Source: Bacteroidetes bacterium GWC2_46_850
GTDB lineage: Bacteria; Bacteroidota; Bacteroidia; Bacteroidales; Dysgonomonadaceae
Length of the DNA: 64,000 nucleotides
NCBI GenBank assembly: GCA_001768325.1
Contig: MENQ01000001.1
Span: 174,276-238,275 of the forward strand
Direction of reading: 5' to 3'
The position numbers and the translations under genes are program-made. The notes under the pieces are model-generated. The model saw nothing but the letters and a program-made list of their open reading frames with translations. It did no database searches and was not told the DNA's origin. How positions within the stretch are numbered: the first letter of the stretch is position 1; every line of letters begins with the position of its first letter. Of the stretch, positions 1-9,507 are shown in pieces.

Positions 1-645
1 CTGGAACATTATAATGTTGATTTCATTATCAGTGATTTGATGATGCCGGAAATGGATGGGCTGGAACTCTCCAAAAATGTGAAGGAAAACTTCACCCTAT
101 CTCACATCCCTTTTTTGATGCTCACTGCAAAGACATCGGAGAAAGCACGAACCGATAGTTATCGGATGGGCGTTGATTCTTATATTGTGAAGCCGTTTGA
201 TGAAGATATGTTAATTGCACGTATCCGTAATATTCTGGAAACGAGGGAGAGATATCAGCAGAGATTCATCGATGATATGTCGGTAGACATCCTGGAGATC
301 AGCGAAGAATCGAATGATAAAAAGTTTATGGATCGGGTGCTCGTGGTGATGAAGGAAAATTACCAGAACTCCTATTTCGAGGTGAGTGATTTTGCCGAAA
401 CCGTCGGTGTAAGTAAGTCGCTGATGAATAAAAAACTAAAGGCCCTGAGCGGCAAGTCCGCCGGAGAGTTTATCCGGATCTACAGGTTAAATCTTGCTTA
501 TAATATCATTCTGCAGAATAAAAAAACCAAAAATAAAAACATTGCAGATATAGCATATGAAGTGGGATTCAATGATCCCAAATATTTTACCCGTTGTTTC
601 TCCAAACAATTTGATATCACTCCCAGTAAGCTGCTTGAAAAGTAG
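1..645 (+). CDS. Hybrid two-component regulator (HTCS), C-terminal part only
   Basis: The reading frame is open from the first base of the window, so this is the 3' end of a gene whose sensor part lies to the left. The first ~75 residues are the second half of a response-regulator receiver domain: SDLMMPEMDG holds the phospho-acceptor Asp and SYIVKPFDE the conserved Lys. An AraC-type DNA-binding domain follows in the last ~110 residues (VSDFAETVGVSKSLMNKKLKALSGKSAGEF, then IADIAYEVGFNDPKYFTRCFSKQF). Receiver plus AraC output after a sensor kinase is the HTCS layout of Bacteroidota polysaccharide loci; the missing part should hold propeller repeats, a membrane segment and the kinase. It lies directly upstream of the SusC/SusD operon that starts at 930 and probably senses that operon's glycan (inference). 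Confidence 0.9.
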   Translation: MEHYNVDFIISDLMMPEMDGLELSKNVKENFTLSHIPFLMLTAKTSEKARTDSYRMGVDSYIVKPFDEDMLIARIRNILETRERYQQRFIDDMSVDILEISEESNDKKFMDRVLVVMKENYQNSYFEVSDFAETVGVSKSLMNKKLKALSGKSAGEFIRIYRLNLAYNIILQNKKTKNKNIADIAYEVGFNDPKYFTRCFSKQFDITPSKLLEK

Positions 646-719
646 ATAAATGAAAAATACCGCGCATAAACAGTATGTGAGCAGGCCTAAATAGTTAAAA
701 GATAAGGGTTGCTCATTTC

Positions 720-774
720 TCCACCTTATTTCATCTTTTGTCCACCATTGTTCAATGAACTATTCGAATCTTTG
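720..774 (+). promoter_or_regulatory. Candidate HTCS operator and promoter of the first SusCD operon
   Basis: A 22-bp element at 720-741 begins TCCACCTTATTTCATC. It is followed by exactly 25 bp and then AATCTTTG (767-774), a one-mismatch Bacteroidota -7 box (TAnnTTTG). The same element with the same 25-bp gap occurs upstream of SusC2, SusC3 and the first GH2 gene on the other strand. A second TCCACC at 741-746 gives a direct repeat with 21-bp spacing, about two helical turns, as expected for an AraC-type regulator. No good -33 TTG is correctly spaced, which fits an activator-dependent promoter. The leader to the ATG at 930 would be about 150 nt. Confidence 0.55.
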
Positions 775-929
775 CACATATTAAAGTATGTTTTTATAGT
801 CAAAAGTTGTTTAATTTCTTTTCGACCTTTTTGCGATACGATCGTGTGTCTGAGAAAAGAGATTGAATCAATGCGATGAATTTGACTTGTCGGGTCAGAA
901 CTTTAATGAATAGAATAATATATTACCGT

Positions 930-2645
930 ATGAAAACAACAAAACTAATGAAAGGCGCATTATTCGCAGCAATTTTGGGGACTTTTGTCCTGATCGGGTG
1001 CGAAAAACTGGATACCTACACAATTGTAGCGCCCTCCGACCTGCAAAACAGGATTGATTCAATTGCGGCCGAAAAGGCGAAACATTCCACCGGCGATACT
1101 ACTTATATCGACATAACCACAGCCATTGTTGGAGCTGAAGATAACAGTGCTGCCTGGTGGACCGCTTTCTCTGATTATTTTGCTATTCCGGTAAACAAGC
1201 TGTTGCATCTGGAGTTCGTGAACCACGGCACCGGTGTCAACAACTGGAACAACTGGAACCTTGCCGTTACCAATGAAGTGGCAGATCGTGATGGTGATGG
1301 CTACAAGGAGTATTTTGTGCTCCGTTCCGATGCATATGGCTGGGGGGGCACCATGGCTGACGACGGTTATGCCTACGATGCTGGCATGATCTCCTTCGAC
1401 TATCCGGACACCGATGGTGATGGCGATATATGGAACGACTTCCGCACCACCATGCAGGGTGCCCTTGTTACCCTTGAAATCGATCATTCGTCTACCGGCA
1501 ATGTATTTGTAACGGCTACAGCAGTCGGCACAAATGGTGTTGAACTGGTGATGACTTACCAGCAACCGGTTTCTGCTGCCAATAATATCGTCGCTTTTTT
1601 GGTTTGCGATGGCAGCTATTTTGAAATGAAGAAAGCTTACCTCATACCATCGAAGGTTACAGTTGTGGAAGATGTTGCACCGGTGTCCATTGAGGTGGAG
1701 GGTGCTCCCGAGTTTGTGGAGTTTGGAAACGAAGATTTCTGGGGTGATGCTGTCGCCACAGTAACCTATGCCGACGGATCATCTGAACAGGTGAGTCCTG
1801 ATGACATCTCCTTTACCGTTATACCTGATATGACGACACTTGGAGAAAAAACAGTAATTGTTGCCTATAGTAAAACAAAACAAGGTGCATACGGTCGCGC
1901 TGTCTCAACCTTCTACACACTGGAGGTTACAAATCCGGTGGCAGAGATGGAGATTACGACCATGCCTGATATCACAACATACTATTTTTACGATGCTGAT
2001 TCGATCGTTTTCGATAAAAAAGGACTGGTAGTTACTGCCACCTATTCCGATGGGTCAATTGGAGTACTTGCTAACTCCGGTCTCCAATTCAGCAAGATTC
2101 CTGCTGTAGAAGGATCGCAAAATGCGATAATCACCTACAAGGGTGCCACTGGTAATGTGACTGTCAATTGTCCGTTAACTCTAATAAAGGGAACAGGACA
2201 GGTAGGCTTTACCGACTTCTCCACGCCCTGGTGGAGTGAATTCTCAGATGACTTCCCCGTTGCTGCGGGTGAGAGCAAGATAATAACCATGTATTGCTAT
2301 TCCAATAATTTGCAACCCTATCACAGCCCAAGCACAATTCTGCGCAAAGCCGATCTGACCGAATATGGGGTGGTACGTATGGACAACTTCGGCTGGGGCG
2401 ACGGCTATGCAACCGCTACGGCCACATCAGACTGGAACTGGGATACATTCGCTTCTAACATCAATGGGTCAAAAGTGGTAATTACGGTCACCAACAACGG
2501 TGATAATACAGCCGATGTGCTTTACAATGTAACTTATACTACCGGCGAGACCCACTTCCAGAAGTATGAGGGTTTCACGGTAGACAGCTCTGATCTGAAT
2601 TGTACGCTTGTATTAGAGGGAGCATACCTTGTACTTGTAAATTAG
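930..2645 (+). CDS. Surface lipoprotein with a duplicated beta-rich module and Ig-like domains; probable glycan-binding protein
   Basis: The start is set at ATG 930 (MKTTKLMKGALF) because it gives a clean lipoprotein signal ending in LIGC; an in-frame ATG at 876 would bury the signal. The mature protein has two related modules. The N-terminal one begins AWWTAFSDYFAIP and contains NNWNNWNLAVTNE and SDAYGWGG; the C-terminal one begins PWWSEFSDDFPVA and contains DNFGWGDGYA. Between them lie two Ig-like segments (GDAVATVTYADGSSEQV and GLVVTATYSDGSIGVL) like bacterial surface Ig folds. No glycosidase motif was seen. It is the first gene after the promoter and precedes susC by 112 bp, so a role in binding the glycan at the cell surface is likely. 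I cannot name a family for the WW-FSD module; function is inferred from position and architecture. Confidence 0.7.
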   Translation: MKTTKLMKGALFAAILGTFVLIGCEKLDTYTIVAPSDLQNRIDSIAAEKAKHSTGDTTYIDITTAIVGAEDNSAAWWTAFSDYFAIPVNKLLHLEFVNHGTGVNNWNNWNLAVTNEVADRDGDGYKEYFVLRSDAYGWGGTMADDGYAYDAGMISFDYPDTDGDGDIWNDFRTTMQGALVTLEIDHSSTGNVFVTATAVGTNGVELVMTYQQPVSAANNIVAFLVCDGSYFEMKKAYLIPSKVTVVEDVAPVSIEVEGAPEFVEFGNEDFWGDAVATVTYADGSSEQVSPDDISFTVIPDMTTLGEKTVIVAYSKTKQGAYGRAVSTFYTLEVTNPVAEMEITTMPDITTYYFYDADSIVFDKKGLVVTATYSDGSIGVLANSGLQFSKIPAVEGSQNAIITYKGATGNVTVNCPLTLIKGTGQVGFTDFSTPWWSEFSDDFPVAAGESKIITMYCYSNNLQPYHSPSTILRKADLTEYGVVRMDNFGWGDGYATATATSDWNWDTFASNINGSKVVITVTNNGDNTADVLYNVTYTTGETHFQKYEGFTVDSSDLNCTLVLEGAYLVLVN

Positions 2646-2757
2646 AAATCAACAAATAAATGATCGTATGAGATGAGCCTGAGAAGCATTTTACACAAGT
2701 GAAATGATTTGAATGCGAGTTTCCTGTGATGCTTTGAAAAATTAAAAGTTTTATCAT

Positions 2758-5700
2758 ATGAAATACACATTATTATTCCTGTCTGGATTACTGACACTCG
2801 CGCCGGCAGCATTTGCTGAAAGTAACAGAAATGCAGGTCAGATGAAATTGATGCAGGCAGGTGAAATTACGGTGAAGGGCAAAGTGATTGACGAAGATGG
2901 CGAACCGCTTCCCGGAGCAACGGTTCAACAACCGGGAACAACCAAAGGCACCGTTACGGGGACAGATGGCAGTTTCTCTCTTTCGGTACCTTCCGATGCA
3001 ACACTGGTTATCTCTTTCGTGGGATCTAAAAGCGTAGAGATTAATGTAGAGGGAAGAACCAATCTGGGTGTGATTGGCATGGTCTCTGACTTACAGGTGC
3101 TCGACCAGGTGGTGGTTGTAGGATATGGAACACAACGCAAGGTGGACCTTACCGGTTCAGTGGCCGTGGTCAACACCGATGAGATGAAGAAAGTCTCCCA
3201 TTCCAATATCTCGACCATGCTTGAAGGGAAAATTGCCGGTGTCCAGATTACTTCAGATGGACAACCGGGTGCCGATCCCACAGTACGTATCCGAGGTATC
3301 AGCTCTTTTGGCAGTACCGCTCCCCTTTACGTGGTAGATGGAGTTCCCATGGGAACAACCATTCGTGACTTCTCTCCAAATGATATCGAGACATTGCAGG
3401 TATTGAAGGATGCTTCTGCAGCTGCTATTTATGGGTCCCGTGCAGCCAACGGTGTGGTGATCATCACCACCAAGCAGGGTGTCAGAAATAAACCGATGAA
3501 GATTGACTACAGTGGTTATATGGGCGTAGACCAGGTGCGAAGTGGTGTGTATGATGTGATGGATGCCAAACAGTATGGTCAATACATCAACATGGCATTC
3601 CAGAACAGCAACATGGATGTTCCTGCCGGCTACAATCCTGCAAGTGAAAAATATATCGATCCCGGTGTGGTGAACACCAACTGGTTCAATGAGGCGTTCA
3701 AGACAGGTATTCGTCAGAATCACAACATCAACATCTCCGGTGGTGGTGCCAACAACACCTATAACATCGGCCTCGACTATTTCAAACAGGAGGGAACCAT
3801 GGTGGGAGCCGGTCCTAACTTTGAACGTTACACGGCGCGTATCAACAATACCATGGATGCCAAGTTCGTCAAGCTTCAGACCAACATTGTCTATAGCCAC
3901 AGCGACCAGGATAATATGGCACTTAGCAATGCCAACGAGTATGTTCAGGGACTCTATGGAGCTCAATATCCAGTAATGGCTTCGGCACTGCTTTTGCCTC
4001 CCACCATCAAAGCATATGATGAATCGACCTGGGTGCTCGATGACAAAATCTCGGCTGCATCACAATACAGCTATGACTCTTACGGGTATGGCACCTACTA
4101 TGATGATGTACATGGCGACCTGCGTGTCACCAATGTGCTGCTCACCAACAGTCTGCTGGAGAGAAATGCAGTGGTCGACCGTGTTGTTGCCTCCGGATCA
4201 GCAACGGTTGACCTCATTGACATGGTGGGCCGGGAGAGCAAAAATCACACGTTCGACTATAAACTGAACCTCTCCTACAGCAAGACCTATGCAAAGGATT
4301 TCACCTTCGTTCCTGCGTTTATTCAGAGTACAACCAATTACCTCTCAAAGAGCAATGAGAACCTGTCGCAGGGATATCGCAACTACAGCGATGCACTGAT
4401 GGAAAACCTGTTGACTTACGACGGGAAATTTGGAAGAAATCATCTCAACGTAGTGCTTGGTCAAACCTTCCAACGCGAGCTCTATCATACGTTAACCGGC
4501 AAAGGGGTTAACTTGCCTGAACCTTATTACCTGCAGGTAAACAATGCGGAGGAAACATCCGCAACAAGCTTCGAGAGCGAGCACGTGCTGGCCTCCTATA
4601 TTGGACGTGTAAACTACAATTTCGATGAGAAGTATCTTCTCTCAGCAACAGTCCGCCGTGATGGATCCAGTCGTCTTTCTTCTGAGGATCGCTGGGGCTG
4701 GTTCCCATCGGTATCGGCAGGCTGGCGCATGGAACGTGAAAACTTCTTTCCTGTAGATCCCTCTATCATCAACCTGCTGAAGCTTCGCGGAAGCTATGGT
4801 GAACTGGGAAACGAGAACATTGGTGAATACCAATACATGGATATCATGGCAAGAGGTAATTACACCTACAGCTTCGGGAATAACAAAGTTACCGGTTCAG
4901 CTATTTCAAACTACGTAAATACCGCTATCCGATGGGAGAAGAAGAAAATGCTCGACGTGGGACTCGACCTGGCAATGTTCAACAACAAGCTGGAGTTCAA
5001 CATCGACTGGTACAAGGCAATCTCGGAAGATCTGCTCTATAGTGTTGCTGTGCCTGCAAATGCGGGTGCTACCAATGCAACGGTAACGATGAACGCTGCG
5101 ACAATGGAAAACAGCGGACTTGAGTTCCTGGTTACCTACCGCAATCGCCACGATGATTTCAGGTATGATCTCACTGCCAACTTCTCAACCCTCAGCAACA
5201 AGGTGACCAAGCTGGGTGTTTCAGGAGAACCGCGTAACGATAGTTACAGCCGCACAGAGGTAGGTCGTGAAGTGGGCTCCTTCTACGGATACGCCTACGA
5301 GGGAATCTTCCAGTCGCAGGAGGAGATTGATAACCGTGTGAACGACGAAGGAATGTACATCAATCAGCCAGGGGCACAACCGGGTGATGTGGCTTATGCC
5401 GACCTCAATAACGACGGTGAAATCACCAACGAAGACCAGACGTTTCTGGGGAGTGGTATCCCCAAGGTGCATTTTGGCCTGAATGCTCGTCTTGAATGGA
5501 AAGGTTTTGACCTCAGCTTGTCGACCTATGGCGCTGCAGGATTCAAGGTGGTCGATTTTGTGGATGTGACGTTACGTAGCTCATACGGCATGCTCAACAA
5601 AAGTGTGGATATGTTGAATGCCTGGAGCCCGGACAATATGAACACCGATGTGCCGCGCGTGGCATACAAAACGGCCGGTTCAATCACCAATGACATGTTC

Positions 5701-5955
5701 AGCAAGCGCTTCCTGCAGGATGCATCCTATCTGAAGATTGCCAACATCACTCTCGGTTATAATTTCCCGGACAAATGGTTTGGCAGTTATCTGAACAATG
5801 TGCGTATTTATGCAACATCCCAGAATCTGGCTACATTGAGCAAATACAGGGGATACAACGTGGATTTCGCCGGTGGCACTTTTACACCCGGCTACAACTA
5901 TTCATCCTATCCGACCCCACGCTCCCTGATGCTTGGTGTGAACTTTTCATTCTAA
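2758..5955 (+). CDS. SusC-type TonB-dependent outer-membrane transporter (PUL 1)
   Basis: This 1065-residue protein imports oligosaccharides across the outer membrane with its SusD partner, powered by TonB. A signal peptide (to about AAFAES) is followed by a carboxypeptidase-regulatory-like domain (ITVKGKVIDEDGEPLPGATV, residues ~35-105). The plug follows, with VVVVGYGTQRKVDLTGS, LYVVDGVPMG and the SusC hallmark LKDASAAAIYGSRAANGVVIITTKQG split over its second half. The rest is the 22-strand barrel, ending in SLMLGVNFSF with the terminal Phe needed for barrel insertion. Length is normal for SusC. susD follows 26 bp downstream, so they are co-transcribed. The substrate is unknown but is probably an arabinose-containing oligosaccharide, given the GH43 gene at the end of the operon. 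Confidence 0.96.
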   Translation: MKYTLLFLSGLLTLAPAAFAESNRNAGQMKLMQAGEITVKGKVIDEDGEPLPGATVQQPGTTKGTVTGTDGSFSLSVPSDATLVISFVGSKSVEINVEGRTNLGVIGMVSDLQVLDQVVVVGYGTQRKVDLTGSVAVVNTDEMKKVSHSNISTMLEGKIAGVQITSDGQPGADPTVRIRGISSFGSTAPLYVVDGVPMGTTIRDFSPNDIETLQVLKDASAAAIYGSRAANGVVIITTKQGVRNKPMKIDYSGYMGVDQVRSGVYDVMDAKQYGQYINMAFQNSNMDVPAGYNPASEKYIDPGVVNTNWFNEAFKTGIRQNHNINISGGGANNTYNIGLDYFKQEGTMVGAGPNFERYTARINNTMDAKFVKLQTNIVYSHSDQDNMALSNANEYVQGLYGAQYPVMASALLLPPTIKAYDESTWVLDDKISAASQYSYDSYGYGTYYDDVHGDLRVTNVLLTNSLLERNAVVDRVVASGSATVDLIDMVGRESKNHTFDYKLNLSYSKTYAKDFTFVPAFIQSTTNYLSKSNENLSQGYRNYSDALMENLLTYDGKFGRNHLNVVLGQTFQRELYHTLTGKGVNLPEPYYLQVNNAEETSATSFESEHVLASYIGRVNYNFDEKYLLSATVRRDGSSRLSSEDRWGWFPSVSAGWRMERENFFPVDPSIINLLKLRGSYGELGNENIGEYQYMDIMARGNYTYSFGNNKVTGSAISNYVNTAIRWEKKKMLDVGLDLAMFNNKLEFNIDWYKAISEDLLYSVAVPANAGATNATVTMNAATMENSGLEFLVTYRNRHDDFRYDLTANFSTLSNKVTKLGVSGEPRNDSYSRTEVGREVGSFYGYAYEGIFQSQEEIDNRVNDEGMYINQPGAQPGDVAYADLNNDGEITNEDQTFLGSGIPKVHFGLNARLEWKGFDLSLSTYGAAGFKVVDFVDVTLRSSYGMLNKSVDMLNAWSPDNMNTDVPRVAYKTAGSITNDMFSKRFLQDASYLKIANITLGYNFPDKWFGSYLNNVRIYATSQNLATLSKYRGYNVDFAGGTFTPGYNYSSYPTPRSLMLGVNFSF

Positions 5956-5981
5956 TACTGAAATTTAAATAAGACAATCGT

Positions 5982-7736
5982 ATGAAAAATTTAAATATCA
6001 TCCTTTTAACATTGATTCTTCTTGGAGGCTTGACAGCCTGCAACGACCAGCTCAATGTGGAGAACCCCAACAATCAGACCACCTACGATTTTGGCGACTC
6101 GGAGTCTGAATTGCAGGAGGCCATCATTTCCTGTTACAACCGTATCCGTCTGGAAGGTTCATTTGCCCGTGTGGGCTATACCATGGATGCCGTGCGTGGT
6201 GATGAGGTCTGGAACTCCTCTCAACAGTGGTATCTGGAGTATGACAATCTCAACTCACCGGGAACGATTGAGATTGGAGACCAGTGGATCTGGCGTGATT
6301 GGTATCATGTGGTGAACCGGACAAATTTTGTGTTGTCGAAAGTGGATGCCGTCGAGATGCCGCAGGAGTCATACAATCAGATTGCCGGACAGGCACTCTT
6401 CCTGAGATCCCTGGCTTACTATCACCTCTCTACATATTATCAGACGGTACCCTTGATTACCGACTACGCCTCCTATTCCGATATCAACACCATGTATGCA
6501 CCCAACAATAGCCAGGAGGAGGTGTTTGACCAGATTGAGATTGACCTGACCTCAGCGATGGAGATGCTTCCCTCACGCGATAAGGGGGGCGAATGGGCAC
6601 AGGGACGTGCCACAAGCGGTGCTGCTGCCGGATATATGGCCCGGGCATTGATGTTCCGCCATAAATTTTCTGAGGCATACGCCATCCTGAAAGATATCAT
6701 TGGCGGCAAGTACGGACATTATGCGCTCACTGCCGACTATGGCGATAACTTCAGAGAAGGTTCACCCTACGAGAACAATGCAGAGAGCCTCTTCGAGGTG
6801 CAATTCCTGGATTATGGAACAGGAGGTACCGACGAGGAGTGGACACCGGTTAACATTAGTTCGGAAGCCACCCAGGGGCACGCTGTTGAGAGCAACTATG
6901 CTTCTCAGGAATTGGGCAGCTGGGGTGACCTGGCCGGCTCACCCTGGTTGTACAACCTGTTTATAAAGGAGAATTCCACCGATGGTCGTCTCGACCCTCG
7001 TTTGTACTGGACGCTGGTCACCTTCGAAGAGGAATACAGTACCTATACCAACCAGAAAACGGCTGCCTATCCCAACGGAGACCCTCGCAGCAATGTGGTT
7101 TATCAGAATGAAATCACCCAAACACCCTTGTCGAACAATGCCCAGGGTGGTATTTCCATCGCCAAGTTCACCAATGCGAGAAACAACATCTACAGCTCCA
7201 TTACCAACGGATTGCATTGTGGAGTAAATCTTCGCCTCATGCGTTACAGCGATGTATTGCTGCGCGCTGCCGAGTGTGAGAATGAGATCAACGGTCCCAC
7301 CCAAACGGCGATCGATTATATCAACCAGGTACGCCGTCGTGTGGCACTACCCGACCTTATTCTTTCAGACTTCCCCTCTGCTGATGCTCTTTTCGAACAG
7401 ATCGCAAACGTGGAACGGCCCAAGGAGTTTGGGTGCGAGAACGGACGTGGTATCGACTTGCTTCGCTGGGGATTCTTCTACGATCAGGGGCGTCTGAATC
7501 AGTTGGTAGAACATGGTTATTACAAGCGTGACGGAACAGCTTCAACCGAAGAGCTCACAGCCGAAACCGCTGACGATTCATCGTTCAATTATTACTACAA
7601 GGGACATGAATATTTTCCCATCTATCAATCCACGCTGAACGATAACCCAAACCTTGTTGGAAACTCTGCAAACAAGAACGAAGATAACGGACCTGTGTTC
7701 AAGGAGAAATACAATATTCGTCCTGTTGTACAATAG
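5982..7736 (+). CDS. SusD/RagB-type glycan-binding outer-membrane lipoprotein (PUL 1)
   Basis: SusD homologues form the lid over the SusC barrel and bind the incoming glycan. The signal peptide ends GGLTAC with Cys20 as the lipidated residue, followed by NDQLNVENPN. Typical SusD sequence follows: EAIISCYNRIR, AGQALFLRSLAYYHLSTYYQTVPL in the TPR-like helical region, LRLMRYSDVLLRAAECENEIN and the C-terminal NVERPKEFGCENGRGIDLLRWG. Its 584 residues are usual for the family. It lies 26 bp after susC, the standard pairing. A 10-bp-stem hairpin separates it from the GH43 gene downstream. Confidence 0.96.
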   Translation: MKNLNIILLTLILLGGLTACNDQLNVENPNNQTTYDFGDSESELQEAIISCYNRIRLEGSFARVGYTMDAVRGDEVWNSSQQWYLEYDNLNSPGTIEIGDQWIWRDWYHVVNRTNFVLSKVDAVEMPQESYNQIAGQALFLRSLAYYHLSTYYQTVPLITDYASYSDINTMYAPNNSQEEVFDQIEIDLTSAMEMLPSRDKGGEWAQGRATSGAAAGYMARALMFRHKFSEAYAILKDIIGGKYGHYALTADYGDNFREGSPYENNAESLFEVQFLDYGTGGTDEEWTPVNISSEATQGHAVESNYASQELGSWGDLAGSPWLYNLFIKENSTDGRLDPRLYWTLVTFEEEYSTYTNQKTAAYPNGDPRSNVVYQNEITQTPLSNNAQGGISIAKFTNARNNIYSSITNGLHCGVNLRLMRYSDVLLRAAECENEINGPTQTAIDYINQVRRRVALPDLILSDFPSADALFEQIANVERPKEFGCENGRGIDLLRWGFFYDQGRLNQLVEHGYYKRDGTASTEELTAETADDSSFNYYYKGHEYFPIYQSTLNDNPNLVGNSANKNEDNGPVFKEKYNIRPVVQ

Positions 7737-7758
7737 GAATTAATTGCTTAATTTAGAG

Positions 7759-7799
7759 ACTTCCTTATTGACTTCACTTCTGCATGTTGATAAGGAAGT
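7759..7799 (+). repeat. Intercistronic hairpin between susD and the GH43 gene
   Basis: Perfect 10-bp inverted repeat: ACTTCCTTAT at 7759-7768 and ATAAGGAAGT at 7790-7799, with a 21-nt loop. It is not followed by a proper T-tract. It could slow transcription or protect the upstream susCD mRNA, giving less enzyme than transporter (inference). Confidence 0.55.
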
Positions 7800-7822
7800 T
7801 TCCAGCTTTAAAAATTAGAGAA

Positions 7823-9502
7823 ATGAAACGCAAGTATCTGTTGTTTTTATATATGAGCATAACCGCACTGCTGCTGGCAGGGTGCAGCAAGGAGGATGGA
7901 ATTGAACCCGGTGGGGAGGAGCCGGAGCCGGAGCCCGGGAATGGAACCGGATGGACCATCCCCACCTATGCCGACGATTATTCGGCGATAGCCTCCTGGT
8001 CGAAACGAAGCCAATGGAATCTTGCCAACGTGCATGACCCGTCGGTAGCGTATTACAACGGATATTACTACATGTACGGCACCGATGCTTCGTATGGAAA
8101 CGAGCATGAGGGGCACGGCCATTTTCAGGGCAAGCGTTCAACCGATCTGGTCAACTGGGACTGGGTGGGGGGACCCTTTTATGATGCCCCCACATGGGTG
8201 GCCGACTCGCTCAATGCCATCCGGACACGTATGGGACTCGATCCCATTGCTAAAGAGCAGATCAATTATGGCTATTGGGCACCGGTGGTACGCCGGGTCA
8301 ACGTGGGGGGACAAGAGATCCTGCGCATGTACTACAGCATCATCATCGACAACTACATCAAAACGGGAAAAGTCAACACGTCGGCCAACTTCGATGGCAG
8401 CTGGACTGAGCGTGCCTTTATCGGTATGTGTGAGTCGACCGATCCTGCCGGTGCCGCGTGGACAGATAAAGGTTTCGTAACCACCTCCTCATCTGATCGG
8501 GGACTGAACTACAGTCGCACCAGCCTCTCCAGTTGGGATGCCTACTTCTACTATAACGCCATCGACCCTACCTATATCGTGACACCCGAAGGGAAACATT
8601 TTCTGATATATGGATCGTGGCACAGTGGTTTTGCATTACTGGAAGTAAATGCCACCACAGGCAAGCCCATTAACGAACTCGGTGAACCTTACGCTGATAG
8701 TGCATCTGAGCTGACAGCACGTTATGGCATCAGAATCGGTACGCGCAGAGATGAGTCCCGTTGGCAGGGCAGCGAAGCCCCCGAGATCATTTACAAGGAT
8801 GGTTACTATTATCTGTTTCTGGCTTACGACGGGCTCGATGTACCCTACAATACACGGGTGGTGAGAAGTCAAGACATCGAAGGCCCCTACCTCGATATCA
8901 CCGGGCGCAACTTCACCAACGGACGCGGTGACACCTACCCGATCGTAACCCACCCTTACAAATTCAATCTCAGCCCGGGATGGGTAGGCATTTCTCACTG
9001 CGCTCTCTTCAAAAAGGAAAACAGCAACGAATGGTTCTACATGTCACAGGGGCGACTGCCAGCCAATGTGGGGGGTAATCCCTATTCCAATGCCATTATG
9101 ATGGGGCATGTCCGTCGCATCGTATGGTGTCCTGCCTCTCCCGGCGAACCCGATAACCTCTGGCCCATCGCACTGCCTCAGCGATATGCTGCCGTACCCG
9201 ATTATGGGGTCATCACCAAAGACTCGCTGGTGGGAACCTGGGAACATGTTAAACTGGAGTACAAGTACGGACAACAAAACAGTGCCACTGCTTTGACCCT
9301 CCATGCCAACGGCACCCTGTCGGGAGCACTCACAGGCAGTTGGAGTTACAATCAGGCAAAAAAACAACTCACCCTGGGCAATGTAATTGTCTGCGTGGAG
9401 AGGGAGGTGGACTGGGAGGCTACCCCGCGCCGCGTTACGATGGTGTATGCCGGCACTGAAAAGAATCTGAATGCTACCTACTGGGGTAAAAAAAAGAAAT
9501 AA
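7823..9502 (+). CDS. GH43 lipoprotein, endo-alpha-1,5-L-arabinanase-like
   Basis: The start is ATG 7823 (MKRKYLLFLYMSITALLLAGC), which gives a lipobox LLAGC; the upstream start would spoil it. After a Glu/Pro-rich linker comes a five-bladed GH43 propeller. VHDPSVAYYNGYYYMYG carries the catalytic base Asp, NAIDPTYIV the pKa-modulating Asp, and WQGSEAPEIIYKDGYYYLF the acid Glu. The last ~100 residues (LVGTWEHVKLEYKY... ATYWGKKKK) form a small C-terminal beta domain like that of extracellular endo-arabinanases. These features point to internal cleavage of alpha-1,5-arabinan at the cell surface; family membership is firm, exact specificity inferred. It is the last gene of the rightward operon and converges with the double-GH43 gene only 5 bp away, with no terminator between them. 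Confidence 0.85.
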   Translation: MKRKYLLFLYMSITALLLAGCSKEDGIEPGGEEPEPEPGNGTGWTIPTYADDYSAIASWSKRSQWNLANVHDPSVAYYNGYYYMYGTDASYGNEHEGHGHFQGKRSTDLVNWDWVGGPFYDAPTWVADSLNAIRTRMGLDPIAKEQINYGYWAPVVRRVNVGGQEILRMYYSIIIDNYIKTGKVNTSANFDGSWTERAFIGMCESTDPAGAAWTDKGFVTTSSSDRGLNYSRTSLSSWDAYFYYNAIDPTYIVTPEGKHFLIYGSWHSGFALLEVNATTGKPINELGEPYADSASELTARYGIRIGTRRDESRWQGSEAPEIIYKDGYYYLFLAYDGLDVPYNTRVVRSQDIEGPYLDITGRNFTNGRGDTYPIVTHPYKFNLSPGWVGISHCALFKKENSNEWFYMSQGRLPANVGGNPYSNAIMMGHVRRIVWCPASPGEPDNLWPIALPQRYAAVPDYGVITKDSLVGTWEHVKLEYKYGQQNSATALTLHANGTLSGALTGSWSYNQAKKQLTLGNVIVCVEREVDWEATPRRVTMVYAGTEKNLNATYWGKKKK

Positions 9503-9507
9503 AGATA

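Noticed and set aside
876..929. ATG at 876 as start of the first lipoprotein
   Set aside because: It adds 18 residues before a clear lipoprotein signal. The ATG at 930 gives a normal n-region and lipobox.
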